This document shows positions 26,814 to 36,081 of a DNA stretch of 64,000 nt, piece by piece. Below the pieces are notes generated by a model that worked only from the letters and a program-made list of their open reading frames with translations, did no database searches and was not told the DNA's origin. The translations under genes were made by a program, and so were the position numbers. Position 1 is the first letter of the stretch; the number at the start of each line of letters is the position of its first letter. Source of the stretch: Methylomonas sp. (GTDB lineage: Bacteria > Pseudomonadota > Gammaproteobacteria > Methylococcales > Methylomonadaceae). The stretch lies in assembly GCA_026988155.1 (NCBI GenBank), contig JALSLW010000088.1:1-64000 (forward strand), read 5' to 3'.

Positions 26814-26879
26814 AGAAATAACCGTGGCATTAGAATAAACCTAAAAAAAATGGTTCTACTGACGCTGATGTTACTGGCT

Positions 26880-26912
26880 CAATATGACAGCAATATGACA
26901 GCAATATGTCAA
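26880..26912. repeat. 11-bp tandem repeat, three units
   Basis: CAATATGACAG occurs twice, followed by a third unit, CAATATGTCAA, with changes at its end. Confidence 0.9.
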
Positions 26913-26935
26913 AGGGTGGCATTAACCTAAATAAA

Positions 26936-26980
26936 TCAAATCAAATCAAATCAAATCAAATCAAATCAAATCAAATCAAT
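26936..26980. repeat. TCAAA pentanucleotide microsatellite, nine units
   Basis: Eight perfect TCAAA units are followed by TCAAT. It lies about 120 bases upstream of the glgP start (read on the minus strand), where slippage could change promoter spacing. Confidence 0.95.
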
Positions 26981-27158
26981 TTTGGCTGGGGCTAATTGCA
27001 TTGCCTATGGCCGCGTATTTATCACTTTAATATCAGCAACCTATTGAAAAACCATAAACACGTCTATGCAGACTTATATGAATTATTTATGGACAGATGC
27101 CCTTCTTCTAAAAGTTACTGATATTGAAAAATGTGGTTAAATTAAACACGCGGTGTAA

Positions 27159-28223
27159 TTACTTCATTTTATTAGAACCGGTCAATGCTTTCATAAACTC
27201 AACCAAGTCAATTTTTTCCTGGTCGGTAAAATGTAACGGAAAAATGGCAGAATCAATAAATCTATTTTTATCGCCGCCTTTATCATAGTAATCTACAACT
27301 TCTTCTAGGCTTTCTACACTGCCATCATGCATATAAGGAGCAGTTAAGGCAATGTTACGCAAAGTAGGCGTTTTAAATTTACCAATATCTTTAATGAAGC
27401 CCGTTACATTAAAAAGACCCAGCTCTGAAATTTGTTCGGCTGAAAGGTCTAAGTCTTCAATTTTCCCTCCTGTTTGTAACGTAGAAATAATATCGCTTAA
27501 TTGCTTGTCAATCCGCTTAAAACCAACACCAATATTATAAAACTGGTTGTCCATAAACAGCGCATTATCCCATGAAATTTCATGGCAATTGGCACAGTTC
27601 CCTTTGCGCCTGAAGATTCTCAGGCCTCTGGCGGCACTCTCTGATAATTTGCTATGATCTCTGCCAAAATAGTATTGATCAAATAATGAATTTCCTGAAA
27701 TCAGTGTGCGTTCGAAACTGGCAATGGCTTTAACTACATGTTCAATAGCTATATCATCGGTCGCAATGCCAAATACCTGTTTAAATCGTTCTGGGTAGGC
27801 AGAATCAGACTTGATTACATTTATAATTTTTTTATAATCACTCAAGCCATGTTCAACAGGGTTTAAAAAAGGCCCTAAAGCCTGGTCTTCAAGACTTTTT
27901 GCTCTGCCATCTAAAAATAACGTTTTATAAAAGGCAGCATTAATGACGGTAGGTGCATTGCGAGCCCCTGTTTGGCCATTAATTCCCAAAGGTGTGTTTA
28001 AAGCATCAGTAAAGGCTTTATCACTATGATGACAACTGGCACAGCTAATAGAACCATCACCGCTAAACCTGGAATCGTGAAATAAAAGACGCCCTAATTC
28101 TATTTTATCAGGTGTTTGAAGATTGTTTTCTGGAACGGACAGTGCAGGCAACCCTAAGGTTGGGTTTGCAGAGGAAAGGCTGGAAAATGCGATTCCAACA
28201 ATGAATATCAGAAACATTTGCAT
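27159..28223 (-). CDS. Di-haem cytochrome c peroxidase / MauG family protein
   Basis: This 354-residue periplasmic protein has a signal peptide (1-20) and two haem-c sites, CASCH (61-65) and CANCH (210-214). FHDSRFSGDGSISC before the first site is standard for the bacterial CcpA/MauG family. It reduces hydrogen peroxide, or oxidises a partner, with electrons from a c-type cytochrome. No methylamine dehydrogenase genes are nearby, so CcpA-like detoxification is the simplest guess. AGGGAG precedes the ATG. Confidence 0.92.
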   Translation of the reverse strand: MQMFLIFIVGIAFSSLSSANPTLGLPALSVPENNLQTPDKIELGRLLFHDSRFSGDGSISCASCHHSDKAFTDALNTPLGINGQTGARNAPTVINAAFYKTLFLDGRAKSLEDQALGPFLNPVEHGLSDYKKIINVIKSDSAYPERFKQVFGIATDDIAIEHVVKAIASFERTLISGNSLFDQYYFGRDHSKLSESAARGLRIFRRKGNCANCHEISWDNALFMDNQFYNIGVGFKRIDKQLSDIISTLQTGGKIEDLDLSAEQISELGLFNVTGFIKDIGKFKTPTLRNIALTAPYMHDGSVESLEEVVDYYDKGGDKNRFIDSAIFPLHFTDQEKIDLVEFMKALTGSNKMK

Positions 28224-28300
28224 ATCAACTCCCTAATAGAACCGGCAAAGAGAATCTCTGCCGGTTTTAATGCATTTACATTTAAATATGAATTGCTTGT

Positions 28301-28879
28301 TTAATCCTGTACAGGCATATCTTGAACTTTTAAGATATATGGTTCGCCCAAAGGCATTTTGTCATGTGGTTTTTTGAAATAATAAACTTTACCGTATGTC
28401 TCATTTACCGCCGGCAAGATTTTTGCTGCTTCTGCTGCTGTTAAATCAGGAAATGTTGCATGAGCACGAGGAATTTCTTCTGCATGATAATGCCAGTACT
28501 GCTTTTCTTCAGCAGGCAAAGCATTAAATTGTGCAGTGGTGATAATGTATTCAAAACCCATAGGCTTATCCTGATCTTTCATGCCTGTATGGAACATTAG
28601 GCAAAGCAGTGTACCGTCATCATAAGCTTTACAGTGATGGTGTACAATTGTTTGCAAATCAGGATCATGAATATCATGTGATTCTGGTTTCAAATGTCTG
28701 ATCGCCTGGATATGCAAATCATTAAAACCTAAATGATTCGGGTATTCTTTTTGATGCGGGTTTAAAGTTTCGTTATATACCTTTGGCTCTGCAACAATAG
28801 ATGTGCCTTTGTTTCCGGCAGTTGAGCAGCCAACAGTCATTGACATTAGCGCTGTAACAAGTAAAATTTTTGATTTCAT
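28301..28879 (-). CDS. DUF1264 family lipoprotein
   Basis: It has 192 residues. The N terminus is a signal with a possible lipobox (MTVGC). The rest matches DUF1264 (oil-body-associated-protein-like): VHHHCKAYDDGTLLCLMFHTG, GFEYIITTAQFNALP, EKQYWHYHAEEI. Function unknown; the His/Cys-rich core suggests metal binding. The start at 28879 is preceded by GAGGGG; an in-frame TTG/ATG further up (28930) lacks a site and would spoil the signal. It lies 77 bases upstream of the peroxidase gene on the same strand, so the two may be co-transcribed. Confidence 0.82.
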   Translation of the reverse strand: MKSKILLVTALMSMTVGCSTAGNKGTSIVAEPKVYNETLNPHQKEYPNHLGFNDLHIQAIRHLKPESHDIHDPDLQTIVHHHCKAYDDGTLLCLMFHTGMKDQDKPMGFEYIITTAQFNALPAEEKQYWHYHAEEIPRAHATFPDLTAAEAAKILPAVNETYGKVYYFKKPHDKMPLGEPYILKVQDMPVQD

Positions 28880-29250
28880 TATTAATCCCCTCTTGGATTT
28901 TTTGAATACAGTAATAAGTCGCTCAAGCAACTTAGGATATTATTATATTCTAATACTCATACCAAGTAAAGCACTTGGTTATTATTTTTTCAAAAAATAT
29001 GAGCTTTATTTTATTGGCTGAGCCAATATACCTATTATAACGGAGCAGAGAAAGAGTTGGCGACAAACCAAAATTTGGTGTAACCAATAGCTAAAGCGAC
29101 CCAAACCTCTCTACAACAAGACTCAGTACTAACACTGGCAGCTGGTTTTTTAGGTTGCTGAGGAACCTTTCTAATATTTAAGTATTCTAGGATTAATTTA
29201 AACGATTCCACAGCATGACCCTTTTGTTTAATGTACGAGTTTAACAATAG

Positions 29251-29364
29251 CCTTAAAAAATCAGTTGATCGCTAAGTTCAGCTGTAACTTGTTAAATAAT
29301 ATGCTTAAGCAAGTTTTTCTATTCTCACCAGATGGGTGAGACTATTTCGCTTCACGGTTTTGTG
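29251..29364. repeat. Partial second copy of the 245-bp MITE-like element
   Basis: About 114 bases are homologous to 19640-19753 in the same orientation, including CTGTAACTTGTTAAATAA, CAGATGGGTGAG and TTTCGCTTCACGGTTTTGTG. The right half and right terminal repeat are absent. Confidence 0.85.
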
Positions 29365-29510
29365 GGTCACGTTACGTTTCAGGGTCTAGGTTTCTAAAGA
29401 AATGATCGACCTCGATTCACCGCCTCCCGCACAGTATCTTTCATTTTCCTGGGTGATGGAAACCCCATCATAATCGGTAAGTTAAGAGCTTTATAGAACT
29501 AATCAAGCTA

Positions 29511-29556
29511 GGAGGCGGGGCTTTAGCCCCGTATTTGTAGAGACTAAGATCCCTCC
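29511..29556. terminator. GC-rich double hairpin between divergently placed repeat and ppk2
   Basis: CGGGGC (29516-29521) and GCCCCG (29526-29531) form a tight stem with a TTTA loop. Outside it, GGAGG (29511-29515) can pair with CCTCC (29552-29556). It may end ppk2 transcription, or may be a REP-like palindrome. Confidence 0.5.
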
Positions 29557-29649
29557 TCCGAATTTTTTATGCTTAACTTAACAACACTGGGAAGCAACGG
29601 TATTATTATCACAATAGCCTGAATGTATTTCCCCATCTGTTTACTGTTT

Positions 29650-30435
29650 TTATGAACTAATCATACCATTTCGCAGATAGCTCGCTTCATAATTGAAGAT
29701 AATATTCGGATCAGGCACGACTATATTTTCATCCTTATTTTTATAATCAAGGCGAAACAGCAAGTCTTTAATCACATTGATACGTGCCTGTTTTTTATTA
29801 TCAGCCCTTATAATTGTCCATGGTGCGACAGGAAAATGAGTTCTGGCAAACATAATGTTACGTGCCTCGCTATAGTCACCCCAATGCTTAAGCGCCACTC
29901 TATCGATAGGGCTGATTTTCCATTGTTTCAGCGGGTCTTGCCTGCGTGCTTGCAATCGTTTTCTTTGCTCCTCCCTGCTAATATCAAGATAATATTTAAA
30001 GAGTTTAATTCCAGATCGGACCAGCATGTGTTCATAGCTAAATACTGTTTCCAGAAATTCATGGTATTGCTCATCAGTGCATAAATCCATGACTCGCTCA
30101 ACTCCAGCCCGGTTGTACCAGCTGCGATTGAATAGCACCATTTCCTGAGCAGTAGGAAGGTGAGCTGTATAACGCTGGAAGTACCAGGCGGAAAGGTCTT
30201 TGTCGGTGGGTTTGCCTAAGGCCACGACACGTATTTCACGTGGACTAAGATGTTCGATAATGCGTTTGATTGTGCCATCCTTGCCACTGCTGTCACGCCC
30301 TTCAAAAAGAACCAAAATTTTAGCGTCTGTTTTGATAATAGTATTCTGCAGTTTGACCAGTTCAATCTGCAATTGCCGAAGCATTTCTTTATATTGCAAG
30401 TTACTGCCGGTTTCCTTTGAATTTTTTTTTGACAT
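29650..30435 (-). CDS. ppk2: Polyphosphate kinase 2
   Basis: It transfers phosphate between polyphosphate and nucleotides. It has 261 residues with a Walker A loop GRDSSGKDG (46-54), Walker B/lid motifs (SAWYFQRY, MVLFNRSWYNRAGVERVM) and RQDPLKQWKISP, the standard single-domain class I PPK2 pattern. GAGGAC precedes the ATG. It lies next to ppsA on the same strand but 187 bases downstream, so a shared role in energy balance is possible, but co-transcription is not certain. Confidence 0.95.
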   Translation of the reverse strand: MSKKNSKETGSNLQYKEMLRQLQIELVKLQNTIIKTDAKILVLFEGRDSSGKDGTIKRIIEHLSPREIRVVALGKPTDKDLSAWYFQRYTAHLPTAQEMVLFNRSWYNRAGVERVMDLCTDEQYHEFLETVFSYEHMLVRSGIKLFKYYLDISREEQRKRLQARRQDPLKQWKISPIDRVALKHWGDYSEARNIMFARTHFPVAPWTIIRADNKKQARINVIKDLLFRLDYKNKDENIVVPDPNIIFNYEASYLRNGMISS

Positions 30436-30622
30436 GAGTACAGTCCTCTTCTTGGGTCTTATAAATTTTGAGTTATTTCTGGGATAATTTCTATCATTAA
30501 GAATAAGCTCTTTAGTTTTCGTTGCCTTGGAAATTCATATCTATCCAACGTATTAATTTATTAAGGCTCTGGCTTTAGGTCGCGTCTAAAATATTCTGGT
30601 TTATTCATACCCGACACTACAA

Positions 30623-33028
30623 TTAGTTTTTAATATGCTTTTCGACCTCCAGAATATGCAGGGTTGTTTTTATTACGGTATCTGGATTCAGACTGATGGA
30701 GTCGATACCAAGTTCAACCAGAAATTCTGCAATCTCAGGATAATCAGAAGGTGCCTGACCACAGATACCCGAATGACGAGCATTCCGTTTAGCGCCCTCC
30801 ACGGCAAGCCGGATCATCTCTTTAACGCCCTCATCACGCTCATCAAAGTCAAAAGCTACAATTTCAGAATCTCTGTCTACACCTAGCGTTAGCTGGGTCA
30901 AATCATTAGAGCCTATAGAAAAGCCATCGAACAGTTTGGAAAATGCATCAATTTGAATAACATTGTTGGGAATTTCACACATCACATAGATTTGAAGACC
31001 ATGTTCACCTTGCTTTAAACCCAGTTCAGCCATTTGAGCCAGCACCCGTTTTCCCTCATCTACGCGTCGGCAGAAAGGTATCATTAAAATAACATTGCTT
31101 AAGCCCATGTCATCACGTACCCGTTTCATTGCCGCACATTCCAATTTAAAGCCTTCTTCATAGGCTGGATGAGTATAGCGGGATGCACCTCGAAAACCGA
31201 GCATAGGGTTGTCCTCATCAGCCTCAAAAACACTGCCACCCAGCAAGGAAGCATATTCATTGGTTTTAAAGTCAGACATTCGCACCACAACCGGTTTGGG
31301 ATAAAAAGCGGCGGCAATAGTGCCGACGCCTTCGGATAAACGCTGCACAAAGTAGTCGGCTGGACTGGCATAATTTTTTGTCAGTTGCTGAATGGCTGAA
31401 CGCTCTGTTTCGCTCTCGACTTTATCAGGGTGCAACAAGGCCATGGGATGCACCTTGATGTATTCATTGATGATAAACTCCATCCTTGCCAGCCCAATAC
31501 CGTCATTAGGCAGGAAACTGTGCTTAAAAGCCAGTTCTGGGTTACCCAGGTTCATCATGATTTTTGTTTTTGGACGGGGCAGAGTAGCAAGATCTGTCTG
31601 GATCACTTCAAAAGGAATGTCATTACGATAAATTCTGCCGGTATCCCCTTCAGCACAGGATATTGTTATTAGTTCACCGTTTGAGATAGCGGTTGTTGCA
31701 TCATCACAGCCGACTACCGCCGGAATACCCAGTTCACGGGCAATAATGGCCGCATGGCAGGTGCGCCCGCCACGATTGGTGACAATGCCTGCCGCAATTT
31801 TCATGATCGGTTCCCAATCAGGCGTAGTGGTATCGGCAACCAGTACTTCACCTGGTTGAAAATCGGCAATATGGGCTGTACTAACAATAACATGTGCAGA
31901 ACCCGTGGCGATTTTTGCACCTACAGAATGTCCGGTTGCGATAATATCGCCACTGCCTTTTAGCTGGGATTCTTCCAGTATCGTACCGTGCTTCTGCGAA
32001 GCGACGGTTTCCGGTCTCGCCTGCACCATATACAGCTCGCCATCTAGGGCATCCTTGGCCCATTCCATATCCATCGGGCGTTCATGACCTATTTGTTCAC
32101 TGTATAAGCGTTCTACTTTGATGGCATAGTCTGCCAGTGTCAGTACATCCTCATCAGATAAACAAAAATGCTCACGTTCAGCTTTTGAGGTCGGAATATT
32201 TTTGGTAGCTTCGCGGGTATGGCCTTCGGAGTACACCATTTTGATTTTTTTTGAACCCAGGCTTCGCCGTAATACACAGCGATAGCCTTCTTCAAAAGTA
32301 GGCTTATGAACATAAAATTCATCTGGCTCAACTGCACCCTGTACCACATTTTCACCGAGTCCATAGGCTGCTGTAATAAAAACTGCATCGCGAAACCCTG
32401 ATTCAGTATCCAGAGAAAACATCACACCACTAGTCGACTGATCGGAGCGTACCATTTTCATAATGCCAATGGATAATGCGACATCAAAATGGTCAAAGCC
32501 CTGATCTATTCGGTAGTGAATTGCCCGGTCGGTAAACAGGCTGGCAAAACAGCGCCGACAGGCATCCAGCAAAGTTTCTTCACCGTGGATATTCAGGTAG
32601 GTATCCTGCTGTCCGGCAAAGCTGGCAGTAGGCAAATCTTCTGCAGTAGCTGAACTGCGTACCGCCAGACTCAAACCCTCGCCATATTGTTCTTGCAACT
32701 GCTGATAGGCGGCAATTATTTCACTTTTCAGATCTTCTGGCAGCTTTGCCGCATAGATAATTTCACGAGCGCGTTTACCGGATCTGGCCAAATGTTTAAC
32801 ATCCAGGGGATCAATATTGGCCATGGTTTCCCGTAAAGCGTCCCAGGCATTGGCTTCATCGAGCACATAGCGATAAGCCTGTGCTGTTACTGCAAAACCA
32901 TTAGGCACTTTGACACCTTCTGGCTCCAATTTTTGCACCATCTCACCCAATGAGGCATTTTTACCGCCGACCTGTGGAATGTCGTCTATGCCTATTTCGT
33001 TAAAAAAACGTATATATTGGTATGACAT
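30623..33028 (-). CDS. ppsA: Phosphoenolpyruvate synthase
   Basis: It converts pyruvate and ATP to phosphoenolpyruvate, AMP and phosphate. It has 801 residues. The N-terminal ATP-grasp part (VGGKNASLGEM, SSATAEDLPTASFAGQQDT), the phospho-His domain (GGRTCHAAIIARELGIPAVVG) and the C-terminal PEP-binding barrel with SIGSNDLTQLTLG and SGICGQAPSD are all intact. AGGAAAG precedes the ATG. Gluconeogenic enzyme. Confidence 0.97.
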   Translation of the reverse strand: MSYQYIRFFNEIGIDDIPQVGGKNASLGEMVQKLEPEGVKVPNGFAVTAQAYRYVLDEANAWDALRETMANIDPLDVKHLARSGKRAREIIYAAKLPEDLKSEIIAAYQQLQEQYGEGLSLAVRSSATAEDLPTASFAGQQDTYLNIHGEETLLDACRRCFASLFTDRAIHYRIDQGFDHFDVALSIGIMKMVRSDQSTSGVMFSLDTESGFRDAVFITAAYGLGENVVQGAVEPDEFYVHKPTFEEGYRCVLRRSLGSKKIKMVYSEGHTREATKNIPTSKAEREHFCLSDEDVLTLADYAIKVERLYSEQIGHERPMDMEWAKDALDGELYMVQARPETVASQKHGTILEESQLKGSGDIIATGHSVGAKIATGSAHVIVSTAHIADFQPGEVLVADTTTPDWEPIMKIAAGIVTNRGGRTCHAAIIARELGIPAVVGCDDATTAISNGELITISCAEGDTGRIYRNDIPFEVIQTDLATLPRPKTKIMMNLGNPELAFKHSFLPNDGIGLARMEFIINEYIKVHPMALLHPDKVESETERSAIQQLTKNYASPADYFVQRLSEGVGTIAAAFYPKPVVVRMSDFKTNEYASLLGGSVFEADEDNPMLGFRGASRYTHPAYEEGFKLECAAMKRVRDDMGLSNVILMIPFCRRVDEGKRVLAQMAELGLKQGEHGLQIYVMCEIPNNVIQIDAFSKLFDGFSIGSNDLTQLTLGVDRDSEIVAFDFDERDEGVKEMIRLAVEGAKRNARHSGICGQAPSDYPEIAEFLVELGIDSISLNPDTVIKTTLHILEVEKHIKN

Positions 33029-33355
33029 AATTTCTTTCCTGTTTAATTATAAATGTCAGCAGTTGGGTCAATATATTAATAAAAAAGCCTTAATCTTTGC
33101 CGTGCTTTAATTCAACAATTTCGGGGGTTATTTGGGCTATCGTTTTTCGCGCTACCCGCACGACCATAACTAAAACAAGTAACACGGCGATCAGGCCATC
33201 GACTAATTAAGGATAATTACCATAGCTGACAGCCTATGTTGAACTGGCTAAAGAAGCAATAATATTAACGCTATGGCCGAAATAAACCAGTATATACCAA
33301 GGGGCCAGCTTGAAATAAGAAACAATAGAAAGATGTTAAAAAGTCAAAATTTATT
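33029..33355. other. Gap between ppsA and a small membrane protein gene
   Basis: It presumably contains the ppsA promoter. No further gene or clear repeat is seen. Confidence 0.4.
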
Positions 33356-33562
33356 TTATGATCTTACAAAGTATGGTAATGCTACCAACCCAGCGCCAAC
33401 AGCTACAAGCATGTATATATTTGAGATAAAATACGGAAATATAAATAGAGCGATACCAACAAAAAGTGGAACTACCGCCCTTTGTTTTTTACCATACATA
33501 AAGTAGCCAAGTCCAATTGCCCCAAATAGCATTCCCCAAATGAGTAATGATGCACTCTCCAT
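33356..33562 (-). CDS. Small conserved integral membrane protein
   Basis: This 68-residue protein is almost entirely two or three hydrophobic helices: GMLFGAIGLGYFMYGKKQRA, then AVVPLFVGIALFIFPYFISN and YMLVAVGAGLVALPYF. The YGKKQ loop and PYF turns recur in small hypothetical membrane proteins of many Proteobacteria, which supports a real gene. Function unknown. Confidence 0.7.
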   Translation of the reverse strand: MESASLLIWGMLFGAIGLGYFMYGKKQRAVVPLFVGIALFIFPYFISNIYMLVAVGAGLVALPYFVRS

Positions 33563-34312
33563 ATGTTTTTACCGATTAATTTTGTTGGTACATAACGATG
33601 TAGTCAGGTGCCGTTAGCAGATATACGATGAATTCTGACAAAGCACTGACCTTCGAATTAAAGGGGACGTTACCCTGAGTATATTTTTTAGAATTAAAGG
33701 GAACGTTATCCTTTAATTCAGTAAGTTATAAACCATTTTTCAGCAAGCACCTTCGCTATAGTGTTTCTGTCTTCGGCAGTTTTCCTGGGCAACCCTTGCT
33801 GGAAAGAATAAACTCCTCTATCCGTATCATTTTCAATGTTGTAACTACTTCCTGCTGATTATTCGCCTAACTCTTCTGTTAGCTATAAAAAAATGATGTT
33901 TGAATATTAAGCCAAGTCTGTGATAGTGTACGGTTTAACTTATTCATTTATTCGTACTTTTAGATTGTTTTTAGGCCTCCTACTTGACACTTTATAAGTA
34001 AGTTCTTCTTTTTTTAGCTCATCTTGCTAAAAAGATTATACAGTTTTATTGATTTTGCAAGAGACTCGCTAGAAATAATTTTAACACATTGGTCTCATGT
34101 TGATCTTGACTCAACACACTTGAATTTCAATGAAAAAAACTATTGCATCTGCTTTTTTACTTTTAACGGCACTAAGCTCATCACTTGCTTCCGATAAAAA
34201 TAAAACCACTTACAATAATTCTTTATTAAAATATATGTGTTTGCGAAAGGCCAAAACTTGTTCTTCTATTCTGACCACTGGCATGCATTTCGCTGTAGTT
34301 TTATCCACACGA
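33563..34312. other. Gene-poor stretch with REP-like repeats
   Basis: It contains the repeat pair at 33655-33719 and otherwise AT-rich sequence. A possible small exported protein starts at 34130 (listed separately). Confidence 0.5.
33655..33719. repeat. REP-like repeat pair (two GAATTAAAGGG units)
   Basis: GAATTAAAGGGGACGTTACC (33655-33674) is repeated nearly exactly at 33691-33710. The second copy continues into CCTTTAATTC, making a perfect 10-bp hairpin (33691-33700 with 33710-33719). Such GGGGACGTTACCC motifs commonly flank REP-type transposase genes, but none is present here. Confidence 0.7.
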
Positions 34313-34333
34313 TTATATGAACCACAGGCTTAG
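34130..34333 (+). CDS. Possible small exported protein or gene remnant
   Basis: This is a 67-codon frame with a clear signal-peptide-like start (MKKTIASAFLLLTALSSSLAS) and a short cysteine-containing remainder with no family likeness. No ribosome-binding site is visible, and the end overlaps the converging dctM gene by 21 bases. It may be the N terminus of a decayed gene. Confidence 0.3.
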   Translation: MKKTIASAFLLLTALSSSLASDKNKTTYNNSLLKYMCLRKAKTCSSILTTGMHFAVVLSTRLYEPQA

Positions 34334-35590
34334 CCAAGGTACATAAGTAATAATTAGCACTGCCAGCATTAATATCAGCATAAAAGGTATAGTTGCGTGA
34401 TAAAGTTCTGTTATCGGCTTATTGAACCGATAGCTGGCAATAAAAAGATTCATCCCCACCGGCGGAGTAAAATAGCCAATTTGCATATTGGCAAGGAAGA
34501 TTACTCCTAAGTGTAAAGGGTGTACACCATAATTTAGGGCAATAGGGACAATTAACGGTACCATGATAATCAATGCTGAAAAAATATCGAGGATTGCACC
34601 TAGGATTAATAGAAATATATTCAGCAGTATCAAAAATGTTAACTTGCTATCAACATTGCTTTTGATCCATTCAAACAAATGTCTAGGGATTTCTGCATCA
34701 ACCAGGTAATTAGTAAATGCCATTGAAACGCCCAGTATCAATAAAATTCCACCAACCATTTTCATTGAATCTGTTACTACTTTGAATAGGCCCTGTAAGT
34801 TTAATTCTTTATAGATAAAGACTTCGACCAGCATAACGTAAAGAGCCGTTACAGCCGCCACTTCTGAAATAGCCAGATAACCGCCAAAAATACCTACACC
34901 AATAAACAGTGGCAACGGCAGCTCCCAGACGGCATCCTTTACTGCTGAAATTGCTTCTGCTATTGAAAACGGTGCTTTTTCCAGTTTGATATTTCGGCTG
35001 CTCCAGGCGGCCCATATTGCAAGCATTATAATCATTAGCGTGGCGGGCAATAAACCTGCCATGAATAATTCTGGGAGGGTGAATTTTTGTCCCAGATTCA
35101 TTTGCTGAACAATTATTCCATATAAAATTAATGGAATAGAGGGTGGCAATAATAGACCTAAACTGCCACTGGTTGTTACCAAACCTAAACTGAATTTTTC
35201 CTCATAGCCATCTTTGATTAATGCAGGCAGTAGCAATGCGCCTAATGCAACAATGGTAATGCCAGAAGCACCTGTAAAGGCAGTAAATACAGCACAAATG
35301 ACTAATGAAACAATAGCCAGCCCCGTTGGCATCCAGCCAAAAAACACCCGTGTTAACCGCAGCAGCCTTTCTGAAGTATTGCTTTCCGATAGGATATAGC
35401 CAACAAAAGCAAACAGAGGCAATGCGATCAGCATCGGTGTTCCAGCCAGACGGTAGAGTTCTGCGGCAATAATGCTGAAATCAACATCAGCTGTATAAAA
35501 ACCCAGCATGGTGGCGGCCAAAATCATCGCAAACAAAGGGACACCCAATAGCCCCATAAGTATAATCAAGACGACCAATGCTGTGATCAT
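34313..35590 (-). CDS. dctM: TRAP transporter large permease (DctM)
   Basis: This 425-residue protein has about a dozen membrane helices and works with DctQ and DctP to import a small organic acid or similar solute using an ion gradient. GASGITIVALGALLLPAL, TSGSLGLLLPPSIPLILYG and IGYFTPPVGMNLFIAS are hallmark DctM stretches. Its start overlaps the dctQ stop by four bases. Confidence 0.95.
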   Translation of the reverse strand: MITALVVLIILMGLLGVPLFAMILAATMLGFYTADVDFSIIAAELYRLAGTPMLIALPLFAFVGYILSESNTSERLLRLTRVFFGWMPTGLAIVSLVICAVFTAFTGASGITIVALGALLLPALIKDGYEEKFSLGLVTTSGSLGLLLPPSIPLILYGIIVQQMNLGQKFTLPELFMAGLLPATLMIIMLAIWAAWSSRNIKLEKAPFSIAEAISAVKDAVWELPLPLFIGVGIFGGYLAISEVAAVTALYVMLVEVFIYKELNLQGLFKVVTDSMKMVGGILLILGVSMAFTNYLVDAEIPRHLFEWIKSNVDSKLTFLILLNIFLLILGAILDIFSALIIMVPLIVPIALNYGVHPLHLGVIFLANMQIGYFTPPVGMNLFIASYRFNKPITELYHATIPFMLILMLAVLIITYVPWLSLWFI

Positions 35591-36081
35591 TGCGCTGCCT
35601 CTTTAGGCTCATTAAGCAATACTGCCGAGACCAAATATCTTATTGCCATAATAAATAGCGAAATGGGAATAATTGCCTCACATAGCCAGTGCGGAATAAT
35701 TCCAAATGCTATCCCGCCATATTGATATTCATCAATCACAAATTTCAGGCTATACCATGCAACTACAAAACAGATGCCTGCAGTTATTGTACGAGTCAGA
35801 CGCATTACAAATCTTCTGAGCTGTTCGGGAAGTTTGTTTACAAGCACATCTATGGCAATATGCTGATGGTTACGACTGGCGACCATTGCTCCCAGAAGAG
35901 CCAGCCATAAGACGATAATTCGCAGCAAGGATTCTGCCCAAAGCAAACCTGCACCCATAAAATTTCGCATTACTATCTGAATAACGGCAATAACAATCAT
36001 CATTGAGAGCAGACCTACCAACAGGCCTGTTTCCGTTTTTAGCAATAGCCGATAAAATGTCTTTAGACTGTAATCGCTCAT
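35587..36081 (-). CDS. dctQ: TRAP transporter small permease (DctQ)
   Basis: This 164-residue, four-helix membrane protein has LLWAESLLRIIVLWLALLGA followed by RNHQHIAIDVL, the typical DctQ signature. It is coupled to dctP and dctM by four-base overlaps on both sides. Confidence 0.93.
   Translation of the reverse strand: MSDYSLKTFYRLLLKTETGLLVGLLSMMIVIAVIQIVMRNFMGAGLLWAESLLRIIVLWLALLGAMVASRNHQHIAIDVLVNKLPEQLRRFVMRLTRTITAGICFVVAWYSLKFVIDEYQYGGIAFGIIPHWLCEAIIPISLFIMAIRYLVSAVLLNEPKEAAQ

Larger units (their letters stand above)
26814..27158. other. Gene-free stretch with tandem repeats
   Basis: No coding region. It contains an 11-bp tandem repeat (26880-26912) and a 5-bp tandem repeat (26936-26980) upstream of glgP, plus the 3' flank of the peroxidase gene. 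Confidence 0.7.
28931..29649. other. Gene-free stretch with repeat copy and GC-rich hairpin
   Basis: A minus-strand open frame at 29035-29247 shows no family features and is not called. The stretch holds the partial repeat at 29251-29364 and the hairpin at 29511-29556. Confidence 0.6.

Noticed and set aside
26936..26980. CRISPR-like array
   Set aside because: It is a 5-bp tandem microsatellite with no spacers.
27159..28223. MauG working on methylamine dehydrogenase
   Set aside because: No mau genes are present; a general di-haem peroxidase is the simpler call.
29035..29247. Minus-strand 70-codon open frame
   Set aside because: No ribosome-binding site, no family likeness, and it lies next to a repeat element; probably chance or decayed DNA.
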